A DNA stretch of 18,083 nucleotides from DASYRX01 sp036003845 (GTDB taxonomy: Bacteria > Gemmatimonadota > Gemmatimonadetes > Gemmatimonadales > Gemmatimonadaceae). Of the stretch, positions 1 through 7,587 are shown piece by piece. Every line of letters begins with the position of its first letter. Within the stretch, counting starts at the first letter, position 1. The stretch is from NCBI GenBank assembly GCA_036003845.1, contig DASYRX010000340.1, forward strand, positions 1 through 18,083, written 5' to 3'. The notes below the pieces were generated by a model, which saw only the letters and a program-made list of their open reading frames with translations, did no database searches and was not told where the DNA came from. A program made the translations under genes and the position numbers.

Positions 1-30
1 GCTCGCTGGAGAAATCGCGCGCGTGGCGGT

Positions 31-483
31 CTAGATCCCTTTCTCTTTGAGCAGATCCATGAACTCCGCCGACGTGCTGATCGTGAGCAGCCGCTCCGGC
101 ACGTCAGGCTCCTTGCTGAACTGCGCGATCTTGCCTAACACCGGCAGATACTGATTCGACACCTCGAGCGGTGGCGCCACGATCAGAAAGAAAAACTTGA
201 CCGGCTTGTCGTCGATCGCGCGAAAATCGACACCTCCAGATCGACGCCCAAACGCCACGCGCAACCTCGTCACTACCAGTGAGCGACAATGCGGAATCGC
301 GATGCTGCGCCCGATCCCCGTCGACCCGAGGTTCTCGCGCCGCTTCAACATCTTGAACAGCATCGCCTCGGACTTGTCCTCGAGCTTGAGCAAGCCGATG
401 AGCTCCTTCAGCACGTCGTCCTTGGAGACGGACTGAAGGTTCAGCTCGACTGCATCTTCCGAGAAAAAGTCCCGCAGTTCCAT
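31..483 (-). CDS. PTS EIIA-Ntr-like (fructose-type EIIA) phosphocarrier protein
   Basis: A 150-residue single-domain protein of the PTS EIIA-2 (fructose/nitrogen) family, a cytoplasmic phosphocarrier that takes phosphate from HPr or NPr on a histidine. The phospho-acceptor is seen as His65 in the motif GIGRSIAIPHCRS, and the length matches stand-alone PtsN-type proteins. A hydrophobic core (VKFFFLIVAPP) followed by an HLxxLGKIA-like stretch (QYLPVLGKIAQF) is also typical. The ATG at 483 has a GAGG-type ribosome site a few bases upstream. No EIIB or EIIC transporter part is present, so a regulatory role is more likely than sugar transport; this is inference. It is divergent from dus, and a 20-bp inverted repeat sits just upstream of its start. 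Whether to call it ptsN is not decided by sequence alone. Confidence 0.85.
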   Translation of the reverse strand: MELRDFFSEDAVELNLQSVSKDDVLKELIGLLKLEDKSEAMLFKMLKRRENLGSTGIGRSIAIPHCRSLVVTRLRVAFGRRSGGVDFRAIDDKPVKFFFLIVAPPLEVSNQYLPVLGKIAQFSKEPDVPERLLTISTSAEFMDLLKEKGI

Positions 484-497
484 CGAGATCCTCGTGC

Positions 498-578
498 GAT
501 CAATGGGGTCAGACTCCTTTGAAACGAGTCAGTCGTCTCGCTGCTCGCGGCGAACGATGGAGTCTGACCCCATTGATC
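498..578. repeat. 20-bp perfect inverted repeat with 41-bp spacer (REP-like palindrome)
   Basis: The left arm at 498-517 (core CAATGGGGTCAGACTCC) is repeated exactly as its reverse complement at 559-578. The spacer at 518-558 holds a smaller CGAG/CTCG dyad. It fills most of the gap between the divergent EIIA and dus genes, ending 15 bases from the EIIA start. The TGGGGTCAGAC core resembles palindromes that are dispersed in genomes carrying REP-associated tyrosine transposases, but no transposase is in the window. It could instead act as a hairpin in the EIIA leader. Confidence 0.8.
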
Positions 579-666
579 AGTTAGGGCCGCGCAACTTATT
601 TCACTCGCAGAATGCTGTCAAATTGCGGCGTTGCAACGCTTTGCCCGCTTGGTTAGGTTGCCAACT

Positions 667-1692
667 GTGCCTCTTCCGTACCTGCTCCGAAGCGATACTG
701 CGACGCCACTAATCCTGGCGCCGATGGCTGGCGTTTCGGAGTCCCCGTTCCGACGGCTCTGCCGACGCTTCGGCGCTGATGTCGTCGTGACCGAGTTTCT
801 GTCAGCTGAGGGGATCCGCAGGGAGAATCCTGGGACGCTGTCCAAGCTGAGATTCGGCAGCGACGAGCGGCCAATCGGCGTTCAGATCTTCGGCGCTGAG
901 CCCGATGCAATGCGCGACGCCTCGACACTCGTCACCGAAGTTTTTCAGCCCGAGTTCATCGACATCAACTTTGGCTGCCCCGTAAAGAAAGTCGTTAGGC
1001 GGAACGGCGGATCCGGCTGCCTCAAGGACCTGGATCTCGTGCAGCATGTGATCCGTGCGGTGATTGCAGGGACGCATCTCCCCGTCACTGTGAAAATCCG
1101 CAGCGGCTGGAACGAGGAATTGCGCGATCCGGTCGCCATCGCACTGCGCTGCCAGGATGCCGGCGCGCGCGCGATTGCGCTGCATCCGCGCACGCGCACG
1201 CAGATGTTCACCGGCGCGGCACGATGGGATGAGGTCGCAGCCCTCGTCGATGCGCTCGACATTCCGGTTATTGGCAACGGCGATATCAAGACGGCCGAGG
1301 ACGCCGCGCGCATGTGGCGCGAGACAGGCTGCGCGGCCGTGATGATCGCGCGTGGCTCGTTCGGCCAACCGTGGATTTTCCGTGAGGCACGCGCGCTGAT
1401 CGATGGCACGGCGCTGCCGCCGACCCCGTCAGTAGAACAGCGTTTCGCGATTGCACTGGATCACGCGCGCATGGCCGAGTCATTCGAGAGCGATCCTCGC
1501 GGTGCCGCGATCGAGTTTCGCAAGCACCTCGGCTGGTACGTAAAAGGGCTGCCCGGATCGGCCAAGCTGCGCCAGCGCCTGCACCAGGTCTCCGCGTTAG
1601 GCGAAGTCGAATCGATCTTCAGCGACTACCTCGCCAATCGGGCGCGTTACGCCGACGATGAGGCGATGGAGTGCGAGCCCGTGGGGGCGTGA
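667..1692 (+). CDS. dus: tRNA dihydrouridine synthase (DusB-like)
   Basis: FMN-dependent enzyme that reduces uridine to dihydrouridine in the D-loop of tRNAs. The TIM-barrel landmarks appear in order: APMAGVSESPFR near the N-terminus (FMN phosphate/substrate entry), IDINFGCPVKKV with the catalytic cysteine at residue 104, VTVKIRSGW, LHPRTRTQMFTG, VIGNGDI and MIARGSFGQPWIF, followed by the C-terminal helical tRNA-binding domain. There is no ATG before the APMAG motif. The frame allows TTG at 631, 649 and 658 and GTG at 667; GTG is chosen because it leaves a short leader before the barrel as in E. coli DusB, but 631 cannot be excluded. The last codon overlaps larB by four bases (GTGA), implying translational coupling. 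Two in-frame copies of the CGTTAGGC word are tolerated here, giving Val-Arg and Leu-Gly. Confidence 0.92.
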   Translation: MPLPYLLRSDTATPLILAPMAGVSESPFRRLCRRFGADVVVTEFLSAEGIRRENPGTLSKLRFGSDERPIGVQIFGAEPDAMRDASTLVTEVFQPEFIDINFGCPVKKVVRRNGGSGCLKDLDLVQHVIRAVIAGTHLPVTVKIRSGWNEELRDPVAIALRCQDAGARAIALHPRTRTQMFTGAARWDEVAALVDALDIPVIGNGDIKTAEDAARMWRETGCAAVMIARGSFGQPWIFREARALIDGTALPPTPSVEQRFAIALDHARMAESFESDPRGAAIEFRKHLGWYVKGLPGSAKLRQRLHQVSALGEVESIFSDYLANRARYADDEAMECEPVGA

Positions 1693-2438
1693 TTCGCGAG
1701 CGAGTGCGCACGCTCCTGGAGCGCGTCGCCAGCGGCGAAGTAGCGCCCGAGCGCGCCCTCGACGAGTTAGCGCGCGCGCCGATCGAAACGCTTGATTTCG
1801 CGACGATCGACCATCACCGAGGCATTCGCCAAGGCTTTCCCGAAGTGATCTTCGGCGCGGGAAAGTCACCGGCGCAGGTCGTGGAGATCGCCGGCCGCCT
1901 TATTGAACGAGGAGAGCGGGCATTGATCACGCGTGCCGACGCTGCAGCGTTAGGTGCGATACACGTGCGCTGGCCGAATGCGCGTCTCAACGAAGTCGCG
2001 GGCACCGCGTTTGTCCCGGAGCCGCTCGACCCAAGGCCGGAAGCCGGACCAGTACTCGTGGTCACGGCGGGCACGAGCGACCTGCCGGTGGCTGAGGAAG
2101 CCGCGGAGACCCTGTTTGCCGCGTCGGTCTGCGTCGAGCGCCTAACGGACGTTGGCGTTGCCGGCATTCACCGCCTGCTGGCCAGGTGCGAAGCGCTTCA
2201 GCGAGCGAAGGTGATCATCGTCGTGGCCGGGATGGACGGCGCGTTGCCATCGGTTGTCGGCGGCCTCATCGCGTGCCCGGTCATCGCGGTTCCGACGAGC
2301 GTCGGTTACGGAGCGAGCTTTGGCGGTCTCGCGGCCCTGCTCACGATGCTCAACAGCTGCGCGGCCGGTGTGACCGTCGTGAACATCGACAACGGATTCG
2401 GCGCAGCGATGGCCGCGGCGCGCTTCGTCAAAGCCTAA
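1689..2438 (+). CDS. larB: LarB, pyridinium-3,5-biscarboxylic acid mononucleotide synthase
   Basis: LarB carboxylates and hydrolyses nicotinic acid adenine dinucleotide in the first step of the nickel-pincer nucleotide cofactor pathway, which serves lactate racemase and related enzymes. The protein (249 residues from GTG 1689) has the N-terminal LarB region with HHRGIRQGFPEVIFGAGK and a C-terminal PurE/AIR-carboxylase-like domain with VVTAGTSDLPVAEEA, AGMDGALPSVVGGL and AVPTSVGYGASFGGL. The start is chosen for the four-base GTGA overlap with the dus stop; GTG 1671 is also in frame. LarA, LarC and LarE are not in the window, so the user of the cofactor is unknown. The TAA stop lies inside a CCTAACG word, and the gene converges on the glycosyltransferase gene with only nine bases between. 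Confidence 0.92.
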   Translation: MIRERVRTLLERVASGEVAPERALDELARAPIETLDFATIDHHRGIRQGFPEVIFGAGKSPAQVVEIAGRLIERGERALITRADAAALGAIHVRWPNARLNEVAGTAFVPEPLDPRPEAGPVLVVTAGTSDLPVAEEAAETLFAASVCVERLTDVGVAGIHRLLARCEALQRAKVIIVVAGMDGALPSVVGGLIACPVIAVPTSVGYGASFGGLAALLTMLNSCAAGVTVVNIDNGFGAAMAAARFVKA

Positions 2439-2447
2439 CGGGAGCGG

Positions 2448-3974
2448 TCAGGAGATCGGCGGAACCGAGACTGGCGTGAGCGAGCGCGCGGTTGTCGCGG
2501 CGGGCGTGGGCGCCGGCACGGCGGGTGTCGACGCAGCGGCCGGAGCTGGGCCAGCGCCAAACCCCTCGCGCTGCATGCGGCCCCACGAGTGATCGCCGCG
2601 CACATAGCGCCAGAACGCCTTGAGCCGGAACCAGACCGTCATCTGACGATAGCCTAACGGTTCGATGAACGCGAAGAGAATGAGCCGCAGCGAATCTGCG
2701 GGACGCCGGTACTTGTGAAACGTCGCTTCTTCCATGAGGACCGCGGCGAGCGATAACACGATTCCGTAAAGGTAGGTCACCACAAAAAACGCGACGGCGT
2801 AGGCCGGAGCCAGCAAGCCGAATGCAGTTCCCGCGAGCGTCAACACGAGGCCGATGGTCTCGACGAGCGGAGCCAACATTTCGCAAAAGAGATAGTACGG
2901 CATCGCGATAAGACCCGTCGCGCCGTACTTCGGATTGAATAGCACTTTGCGATGCGTCACCATCGTGGCAATGAGACCGCGGTGCCATCGCTCACGCTGC
3001 CGGCCGAGGACCTTCATCGACGTCGGCACTTCCGTCCACGCGACTGGATCCGGAATGAAAGTCACGTTCGCTTTGATTGCGTCTTCCTTGAGGTGACGCT
3101 GCAGGCGCACGCTGACTTCGAAATCTTCGGTGACCGTGCTCGTGGCGTAGCCGAGGATCTCCGTGAGGTAGTCGCGCCGAAACAATCCGAACGCGCCCGA
3201 GATGTTCAGGTTGCCGCCTAACAGATTCCATCCAAGACGGCCAAAGAGGAAAGCGCGCAGATACTCGACCGTTTGCACGCCGGGAAGCCAGCGCGAGTCG
3301 ACGCGGGCATCTGTCACTCGGCCATCTCGCACGGTGCAGGAGTTGACGACGCGAATAGTCCCACCGACGGCGGCGATTTTCTGGTCGAACAGAAAAGGCC
3401 GTGTTAGGCGCAGCAGCGCGTCGGGCTCGATGAGCGTGTCGGCGTCGCAAGCGAGGACGAACGGAAAGCGCGCGGCGTCGAGGGCGACGTTGAGCGAGTC
3501 GGCCTTGCCGCCGTTCAACTTGTCAACCACAAGCAGCTTGGTCCAAGTCTTCGACCGGTAGTACGCGCGCACTTTTTGGGTGCGCAGCCGTCGCATCACG
3601 GCGGGGGGCACTTCGTACAGATCGTACGCATCGATCAGGTGCTGCAGCGTGTCGTCCTTCGAGCCGTCGTTGACGAGCACGACCTCGTAATACGGGTAGC
3701 GCAGCGTGAGCAACGATCGCAGGCTGTCGACGATGGAGACGGCTTCGTTGTACGCCGGGACGATGATGCTGACGCGCGGCGCCGCGGACGACGTTAGGCT
3801 GCGCGTCAGAACGTCTTCGCTGCCGAAGCGCCAGTGCGCGAAGAGCTGCGGCCCCGCAAGGATCAGCAGGAGCGCGAAGAATGAATTGACGAGAAACGTG
3901 TACCAAAGGACCGTGAGGTCGGCGGCGTGCACCGCGGTCACGATAAGGCGTTCGATGTCGATCTGGAGATACAT
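2448..3974 (-). CDS. Membrane-bound processive family 2 glycosyltransferase
   Basis: A GT2 enzyme of the cellulose synthase/hyaluronan synthase/PgaC type, expected to polymerise and export a polysaccharide from nucleotide-sugars at the inner membrane. One N-terminal membrane helix (about 22-42) precedes the GT-A domain, which carries VSIIVPAYNE, LVNDGSKDD, the metal-binding DAD near 177-179, the acceptor/base TED near 283-285 and QRERW near 326-330. Four or so C-terminal helices follow (about 358-445), then a Pro/Ala/Thr-rich cytoplasmic tail of about 40 residues that such enzymes do not usually have. All catalytic motifs are intact. ATG 3974 is used; a GTG lies one codon earlier, right after the upstream gene's stop. 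It is last in a three-gene operon behind a HEAT-repeat protein and a receiver protein. The polymer cannot be told from sequence. Confidence 0.9.
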   Translation of the reverse strand: MYLQIDIERLIVTAVHAADLTVLWYTFLVNSFFALLLILAGPQLFAHWRFGSEDVLTRSLTSSAAPRVSIIVPAYNEAVSIVDSLRSLLTLRYPYYEVVLVNDGSKDDTLQHLIDAYDLYEVPPAVMRRLRTQKVRAYYRSKTWTKLLVVDKLNGGKADSLNVALDAARFPFVLACDADTLIEPDALLRLTRPFLFDQKIAAVGGTIRVVNSCTVRDGRVTDARVDSRWLPGVQTVEYLRAFLFGRLGWNLLGGNLNISGAFGLFRRDYLTEILGYATSTVTEDFEVSVRLQRHLKEDAIKANVTFIPDPVAWTEVPTSMKVLGRQRERWHRGLIATMVTHRKVLFNPKYGATGLIAMPYYLFCEMLAPLVETIGLVLTLAGTAFGLLAPAYAVAFFVVTYLYGIVLSLAAVLMEEATFHKYRRPADSLRLILFAFIEPLGYRQMTVWFRLKAFWRYVRGDHSWGRMQREGFGAGPAPAAASTPAVPAPTPAATTARSLTPVSVPPIS

Positions 3975-3977
3975 CAC

Positions 3978-5048
3978 CTAGACCTCGGACATCTCGACGA
4001 CGGCCGCTGACGACAGCCCCGACACGAGCGTGGACATGTCGCGGGCCATCGGATCGTCACACGTCGTCAGCCGGAGCAACTCCTCGTGCGCTGGACCGCC
4101 GATCTGGGCGAGCGCCAAGGCCGAACGATAGCGCACCCACCATGAGCGGTCGCGCACCGCCTGCGCGAGCTCCTTTGTTGCTATGCCACAGCGCAGCGCG
4201 CCTAACGCACGAGACGCCTGGGCGCGAACGCGCCAGTCTGCGTCGGCCAGAAGCTGCACGAGAACCGGGGGAGTCCCTGGCTCCGCGTGCCGTCGCAGGG
4301 CGCGTGCGACGTGCACACGTACTTCAGGAGCCGGGTGCGTCGCCAGCTCACGCACGCGGTCGAGAGCAACCGGGCTCGCCAATGCGCCGGCAGCGTCGAT
4401 GTACGAGTTGAGCGCGGATGTGGCGGCTTCTGGCGTTAGGCGATCGACAAGCGCTTCGGCGACGATGCCTGGCTGCCGCGCGAGCGCGGCGAACTGATAC
4501 GCCTGCACGGCGTCCTGGCGCAGGTGCAGCGTGTCCAGCTCTTGCTGCAGCAGCGGTCTAGCCTTGAGACGCGCCGCTGCATCCATGGCCACGAGCCGCA
4601 CGGCTGGGCTTCGGTCGTCCAGGAGTGCAGCGATGAGGCCAGCGTCTTCCTCACGTCCAACGACAGAGAGAAGTCGTGCGGCATCGAAGCGATGCCACCA
4701 AAGCAGCGAGCGTGCGTCACGCAGGATCCTTTTCACCCACGGCTCGTCTCGTAAGGCACGCGCAAGCAGTTGCTGTCGCTCGAACGTCACCTGCTGCGTG
4801 GCGAGCCGCGCGAGACTGCGCAACGCCGCGTACGGCGACAGCCCGCGCAGCGTCGTACGCACCTCATCGATCTCGCCGCCGAGGACCAGCCAGCGCTGCA
4901 AGATTGGCTCGAGCGCGGCGACGCCCGCTTCCACTTCGGCGTGGTGAGCGTCGATGCGCCACCTCAGAGCAATGAGCGCGAGGAACGAGATCGCAACAAC
5001 GATCCCGCCTGCCATCATTGTGACGTGCAAGGCGTTGAGCGTGAACAA
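3978..5048 (-). CDS. Membrane-anchored HEAT-repeat protein
   Basis: A 356-residue protein with one N-terminal membrane helix (about residues 11-29, MMAGGIVVAISFLALIALRW) followed by a cytoplasmic alpha-helical solenoid. Repeating HEAT/PBS-lyase-type units are visible, for example LLDDRSPAVRLVAMDAAARL, HPAPEVRVHVARALRRHA, ADADWRVRAQASRALGAL and RDRSWWVRYRSALALAQIG. No catalytic motif is seen; HEAT solenoids typically scaffold protein-protein contacts. The frame begins with TTG directly after the TAG of the receiver gene, with a G-rich stretch upstream; an internal ATG at 5018 is an alternative that would still keep the helix. The back-to-back arrangement suggests it links the receiver protein to the glycosyltransferase at the membrane, which is inference. 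Confidence 0.75.
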   Translation of the reverse strand: MFTLNALHVTMMAGGIVVAISFLALIALRWRIDAHHAEVEAGVAALEPILQRWLVLGGEIDEVRTTLRGLSPYAALRSLARLATQQVTFERQQLLARALRDEPWVKRILRDARSLLWWHRFDAARLLSVVGREEDAGLIAALLDDRSPAVRLVAMDAAARLKARPLLQQELDTLHLRQDAVQAYQFAALARQPGIVAEALVDRLTPEAATSALNSYIDAAGALASPVALDRVRELATHPAPEVRVHVARALRRHAEPGTPPVLVQLLADADWRVRAQASRALGALRCGIATKELAQAVRDRSWWVRYRSALALAQIGGPAHEELLRLTTCDDPMARDMSTLVSGLSSAAVVEMSEV

Positions 5049-5624
5049 CTACGCAGCCCCCGCCACGCGCGACGACATGGCCACCCAGCGCTGGATCTTG
5101 GCCATCAGGACGCGGACGTTGAACGGCTTGGCGAGGTGGTCCAGCGCGCCCGCTAGGAGTGACCGCACCTGGACCGATTCGTCGGCATGCGACGACAGGA
5201 CGAGAATGAGGAACGTGTCCGGGCGATCGACGCCGAGCCGCTCGAGGATCGCGTGGCCGTCGACCCCTGGCAGATCGACGTCGAGCACCACAATTGGGGC
5301 CTGCGAGCCCACGCGCATGGCGAGGAGCTCGCGCAGGGCGTCGGTCCCTGAGTCTATGAGCCGAAAGGGGAGCCGCAGCTGCTCCAAGGCGAAGGTGAGT
5401 ATCCGCGCCAGCGCCTGATCGGACGTGGCGACGAATATCGGCGGCGTTGGCTCATTCGCTCCTGGAGGCCGCGCGCTCGGCGACGGCGGCAGGGTGCCTC
5501 CAGGGGTGGGAGACGCCTGCGGCATCGCCAGCGCCGCGTCCGTGGGCGGCTGCAGACGACGCATGGGCTCCGAGGGTGGCTGCGCCAGTGGCTCGGCCTG
5601 CGGTTCCTGGTTTGATGTGCTCAC
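5049..5624 (-). CDS. Single-domain response regulator (receiver) with Pro-rich N-terminal tail
   Basis: The C-terminal ~125 residues form a CheY-like receiver domain. The phospho-acceptor aspartate lies in PIVVLDVDLPGVDG, the switch Thr/Ser in LILVLSSHADE and the conserved lysine in LAKPFN. The usual acidic pair near strand 1 is not obvious (PPIFVATSDQ), so metal binding may be weaker than normal. The first ~60 residues are a low-complexity Pro/Ala/Gln-rich segment instead of a sensor or DNA-binding domain. No output domain is present, so it should act by protein contact. GTG 5624 is the start of the open frame; its ribosome site is weak. It is first in an operon with the HEAT and glycosyltransferase genes, with no gap to the next gene. 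No histidine kinase is in the window. Confidence 0.85.
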   Translation of the reverse strand: MSTSNQEPQAEPLAQPPSEPMRRLQPPTDAALAMPQASPTPGGTLPPSPSARPPGANEPTPPIFVATSDQALARILTFALEQLRLPFRLIDSGTDALRELLAMRVGSQAPIVVLDVDLPGVDGHAILERLGVDRPDTFLILVLSSHADESVQVRSLLAGALDHLAKPFNVRVLMAKIQRWVAMSSRVAGAA

Positions 5625-5639
5625 TTGGGTGGCCCGATT

Positions 5640-5663
5640 CCTCTGTGAGCAGACGCACAGAGG
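5640..5663. terminator. Hairpin between lipoprotein gene and receiver operon
   Basis: CCTCTGTG (5640-5647) and CACAGAGG (5656-5663) form an 8-bp perfect stem with an 8-base loop, in the 71-base gap after the lipoprotein stop and before the receiver start. No U-run follows on the minus strand, so it is at best a weak or factor-dependent terminator, or a leader hairpin of the operon. Confidence 0.35.
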
Positions 5664-5695
5664 TGCCCCATCGCAAACTGAGAGCGGGCTTTAGG

Positions 5696-7471
5696 CTACT
5701 TCGTGCCGCAGCCGGGCATCTGAAAGGCGCCTATCCGCGTGGAATAGCTCGAAGCGCCTTTCTTCAGGTAGTCGCCGACGTACCAGATGGTGCAGTCGTC
5801 GCTCGGGTCCACGGCGGTTTGTGTGTAGTCCTCCCACCTGAGCGTAGAAGTCTGCGCTGCCTCGCCCTCCACCAGCACCGCTTCTCGCAGGGTGAGGACC
5901 CCCTTCGGGTCGTTGGCCAGGCGCCCGGCTAGCCGCTGGCCGGCGAAGCTGGGCGTGCCGCCAAAGGAGTAACCGATGGCGATGTTGCCGTTCGCGTCCA
6001 TCGCCGGGCTGGCCATCCAGCGATAGAACCGGTCGGGCGCGTACGTCCCCTGCTGGTGCAGCCTAACGTTGCGTCGGCCGTCCAGCCGAAACTCGTACCA
6101 GCGCACGCCACCGCCGCCGGCCGTTGTATTCACCGAGTGCACCGCAACGAGCGATTCTTGTTTCCCAATTCGGCGGTACACCAACCGAGCCATGAGCTTG
6201 TCCCCCTGCGCATCGAGCCGCCGGTCGGTTCCCGGTTGCGGCACGCAGTTGGTGAGCTGGCCGTCGCAGAGGTAGTGATACGGCGCGACGCGCAGCTTGG
6301 TCGGTCCCGTTAGGCTTGTCTTGGTCGGATCGTCCCAATCGACGTGCAGCGTCCAGACGTAAATACCGTCGTCGTCCATGATCCGTTTGAGCTGCGTCCC
6401 GCCGCTCGCCATCATGATGTTGGGAGCGCCTAACGGGGGAAGCGCATGACCATCGAGATCTGCGTTGTTCAGGAAGTTGACGCCGTCGATCACGATGCAT
6501 TGCTCAGTCGCATCCTCGCCTTTCAGCATCCGCGCGCGGTCGACGACGCACACGTGCTTCTGAATGACGTCGTCTCCGGTGCTCGTCGGCACATAGTAGC
6601 CATCAGGCCACACGGCCGGACGCGGATAATCGGGGAACAGTGGCCGCACGAATTCGTAGCGATAGTACGGACCGAATGGATCGGAACCGACGCTCAAGGC
6701 ATAACACATCGCGTACGACCCCTGCTCGCGCGACGGCGCCGGTGGTCTCGCGGCGGCGCTATCACCTGGCACCGGCGGGGGCGGCGGGGGAGGCTCGTAG
6801 AGTCGCGTTGGCTCTCCCGGTTGCGCCGGGCGACCGCGCACGCTGCGCTGCGCCGCTTCGCCTGCGCGCGGAGCAGGCGGTTCATCCTGCCTAACGGGCA
6901 AGCGGGAGAAGATCGGCATGACGATCAGCCAGCGATCGGCGAGCTGGTCGTAGCGCACCACGGCGTCGCCGTTGTTGCGCGCTTCGCAGGCGCCGCCGAA
7001 GCCGCGAAAGACATTGCGCGTCTCGACGGGACCGTACAGCACTCTACCGGTCGTGTCGAACTGCGCGCCTTTCTTCGTGAAGATCGCCATGCGCGTGTTC
7101 ACGATCTGCACTATGTGATCGCGGCCGACGGCGAGCGTATTGTCGGATGGATTCCGTGGCGTTGCGGTTCCTTGCGGACCGACAAAGCCCACACCGAGTC
7201 CATCGAAGCTCGCCACGATCGTGGCCGCTGATTTAGTCCCGTGTGAGGTCTGCTCCACAGCGGCAGCTCCGCTCGGCACGACCGAGGATGGGATCGCGAT
7301 TGCGCTGTCGAATCGGCTCGCCTCGGTTGATACGGGAGCGAGGCGAGAAGACGCGTCATGGGTTATTGCCGAGCTCACGGTCACGCCCGGCTGTTCGTTA
7401 GGTGCGCAGCCAGCGATCACAGCGCCGGCGCAGCACATCCAAAGGCAAGCCACCCGCGGCGTCAGCGTCAT
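5696..7471 (-). CDS. Secreted lipoprotein of unknown function
   Basis: A 591-residue exported protein with a type II signal peptide: hydrophobic stretch about 8-20 and lipobox IAGC with Cys22. I do not recognise the family by name. After a low-complexity Ser/Ala/Thr-rich linker (about 25-85) comes a globular region with NTLAVGRDHIVQIVNTRMAI and DQLADRWLIVMPIF, strand-rich repeats such as GNIAIGYSFGGTPSF near the end, and the final DDCTIWYVGDYLKKG, which together suggest a beta-propeller-like fold. About residues 197-250 are a Pro/Arg/Ala-rich insertion containing a run of seven prolines. Several Cys residues could form disulfides outside the cytoplasm. The ATG at 7471 has no Shine-Dalgarno sequence; CCTAACG abuts it directly. 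It is probably its own transcription unit. Confidence 0.7.
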   Translation of the reverse strand: MTLTPRVACLWMCCAGAVIAGCAPNEQPGVTVSSAITHDASSRLAPVSTEASRFDSAIAIPSSVVPSGAAAVEQTSHGTKSAATIVASFDGLGVGFVGPQGTATPRNPSDNTLAVGRDHIVQIVNTRMAIFTKKGAQFDTTGRVLYGPVETRNVFRGFGGACEARNNGDAVVRYDQLADRWLIVMPIFSRLPVRQDEPPAPRAGEAAQRSVRGRPAQPGEPTRLYEPPPPPPPVPGDSAAARPPAPSREQGSYAMCYALSVGSDPFGPYYRYEFVRPLFPDYPRPAVWPDGYYVPTSTGDDVIQKHVCVVDRARMLKGEDATEQCIVIDGVNFLNNADLDGHALPPLGAPNIMMASGGTQLKRIMDDDGIYVWTLHVDWDDPTKTSLTGPTKLRVAPYHYLCDGQLTNCVPQPGTDRRLDAQGDKLMARLVYRRIGKQESLVAVHSVNTTAGGGGVRWYEFRLDGRRNVRLHQQGTYAPDRFYRWMASPAMDANGNIAIGYSFGGTPSFAGQRLAGRLANDPKGVLTLREAVLVEGEAAQTSTLRWEDYTQTAVDPSDDCTIWYVGDYLKKGASSYSTRIGAFQMPGCGTK

Positions 7472-7519
7472 CGTTAGGTACGGTCGAAAAAGGGTTACGG
7501 CGGAAAACGAGACTTAGCA

Positions 7520-7568
7520 ACTGCAAGAAGAAACGCAGAGGCTGTTCCATCAAGTCTCCCTCTGCGTT
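7520..7568 (-). terminator. Rho-independent-type terminator of the AraC-type gene
   Basis: A 10-bp perfect stem (AACGCAGAGG at 7532-7541 with CCTCTGCGTT at 7559-7568) and 17-base loop lies about 20 bases after the stop of the AraC-type gene. Read on the minus strand the stem is followed by TTTCTTCTTGC, a T-rich tail. It separates that gene from the lipoprotein gene downstream on the same strand. Confidence 0.6.
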
Positions 7569-7587
7569 CTCGCTGTTCAAACAGATG

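Noticed and set aside
802..1409. Long minus-strand open frames opposite dus (up to 188 aa)
   Set aside because: They lie antisense to a gene with complete, recognisable Dus motifs and have Arg/Ala-rich compositions typical of shadow frames in GC-rich DNA.
6446..7231. 261-aa plus-strand frame opposite the lipoprotein gene
   Set aside because: The opposite strand has a signal peptide and lipobox with an open frame of 591 codons; this frame has no recognisable domain and is Arg/His-rich.
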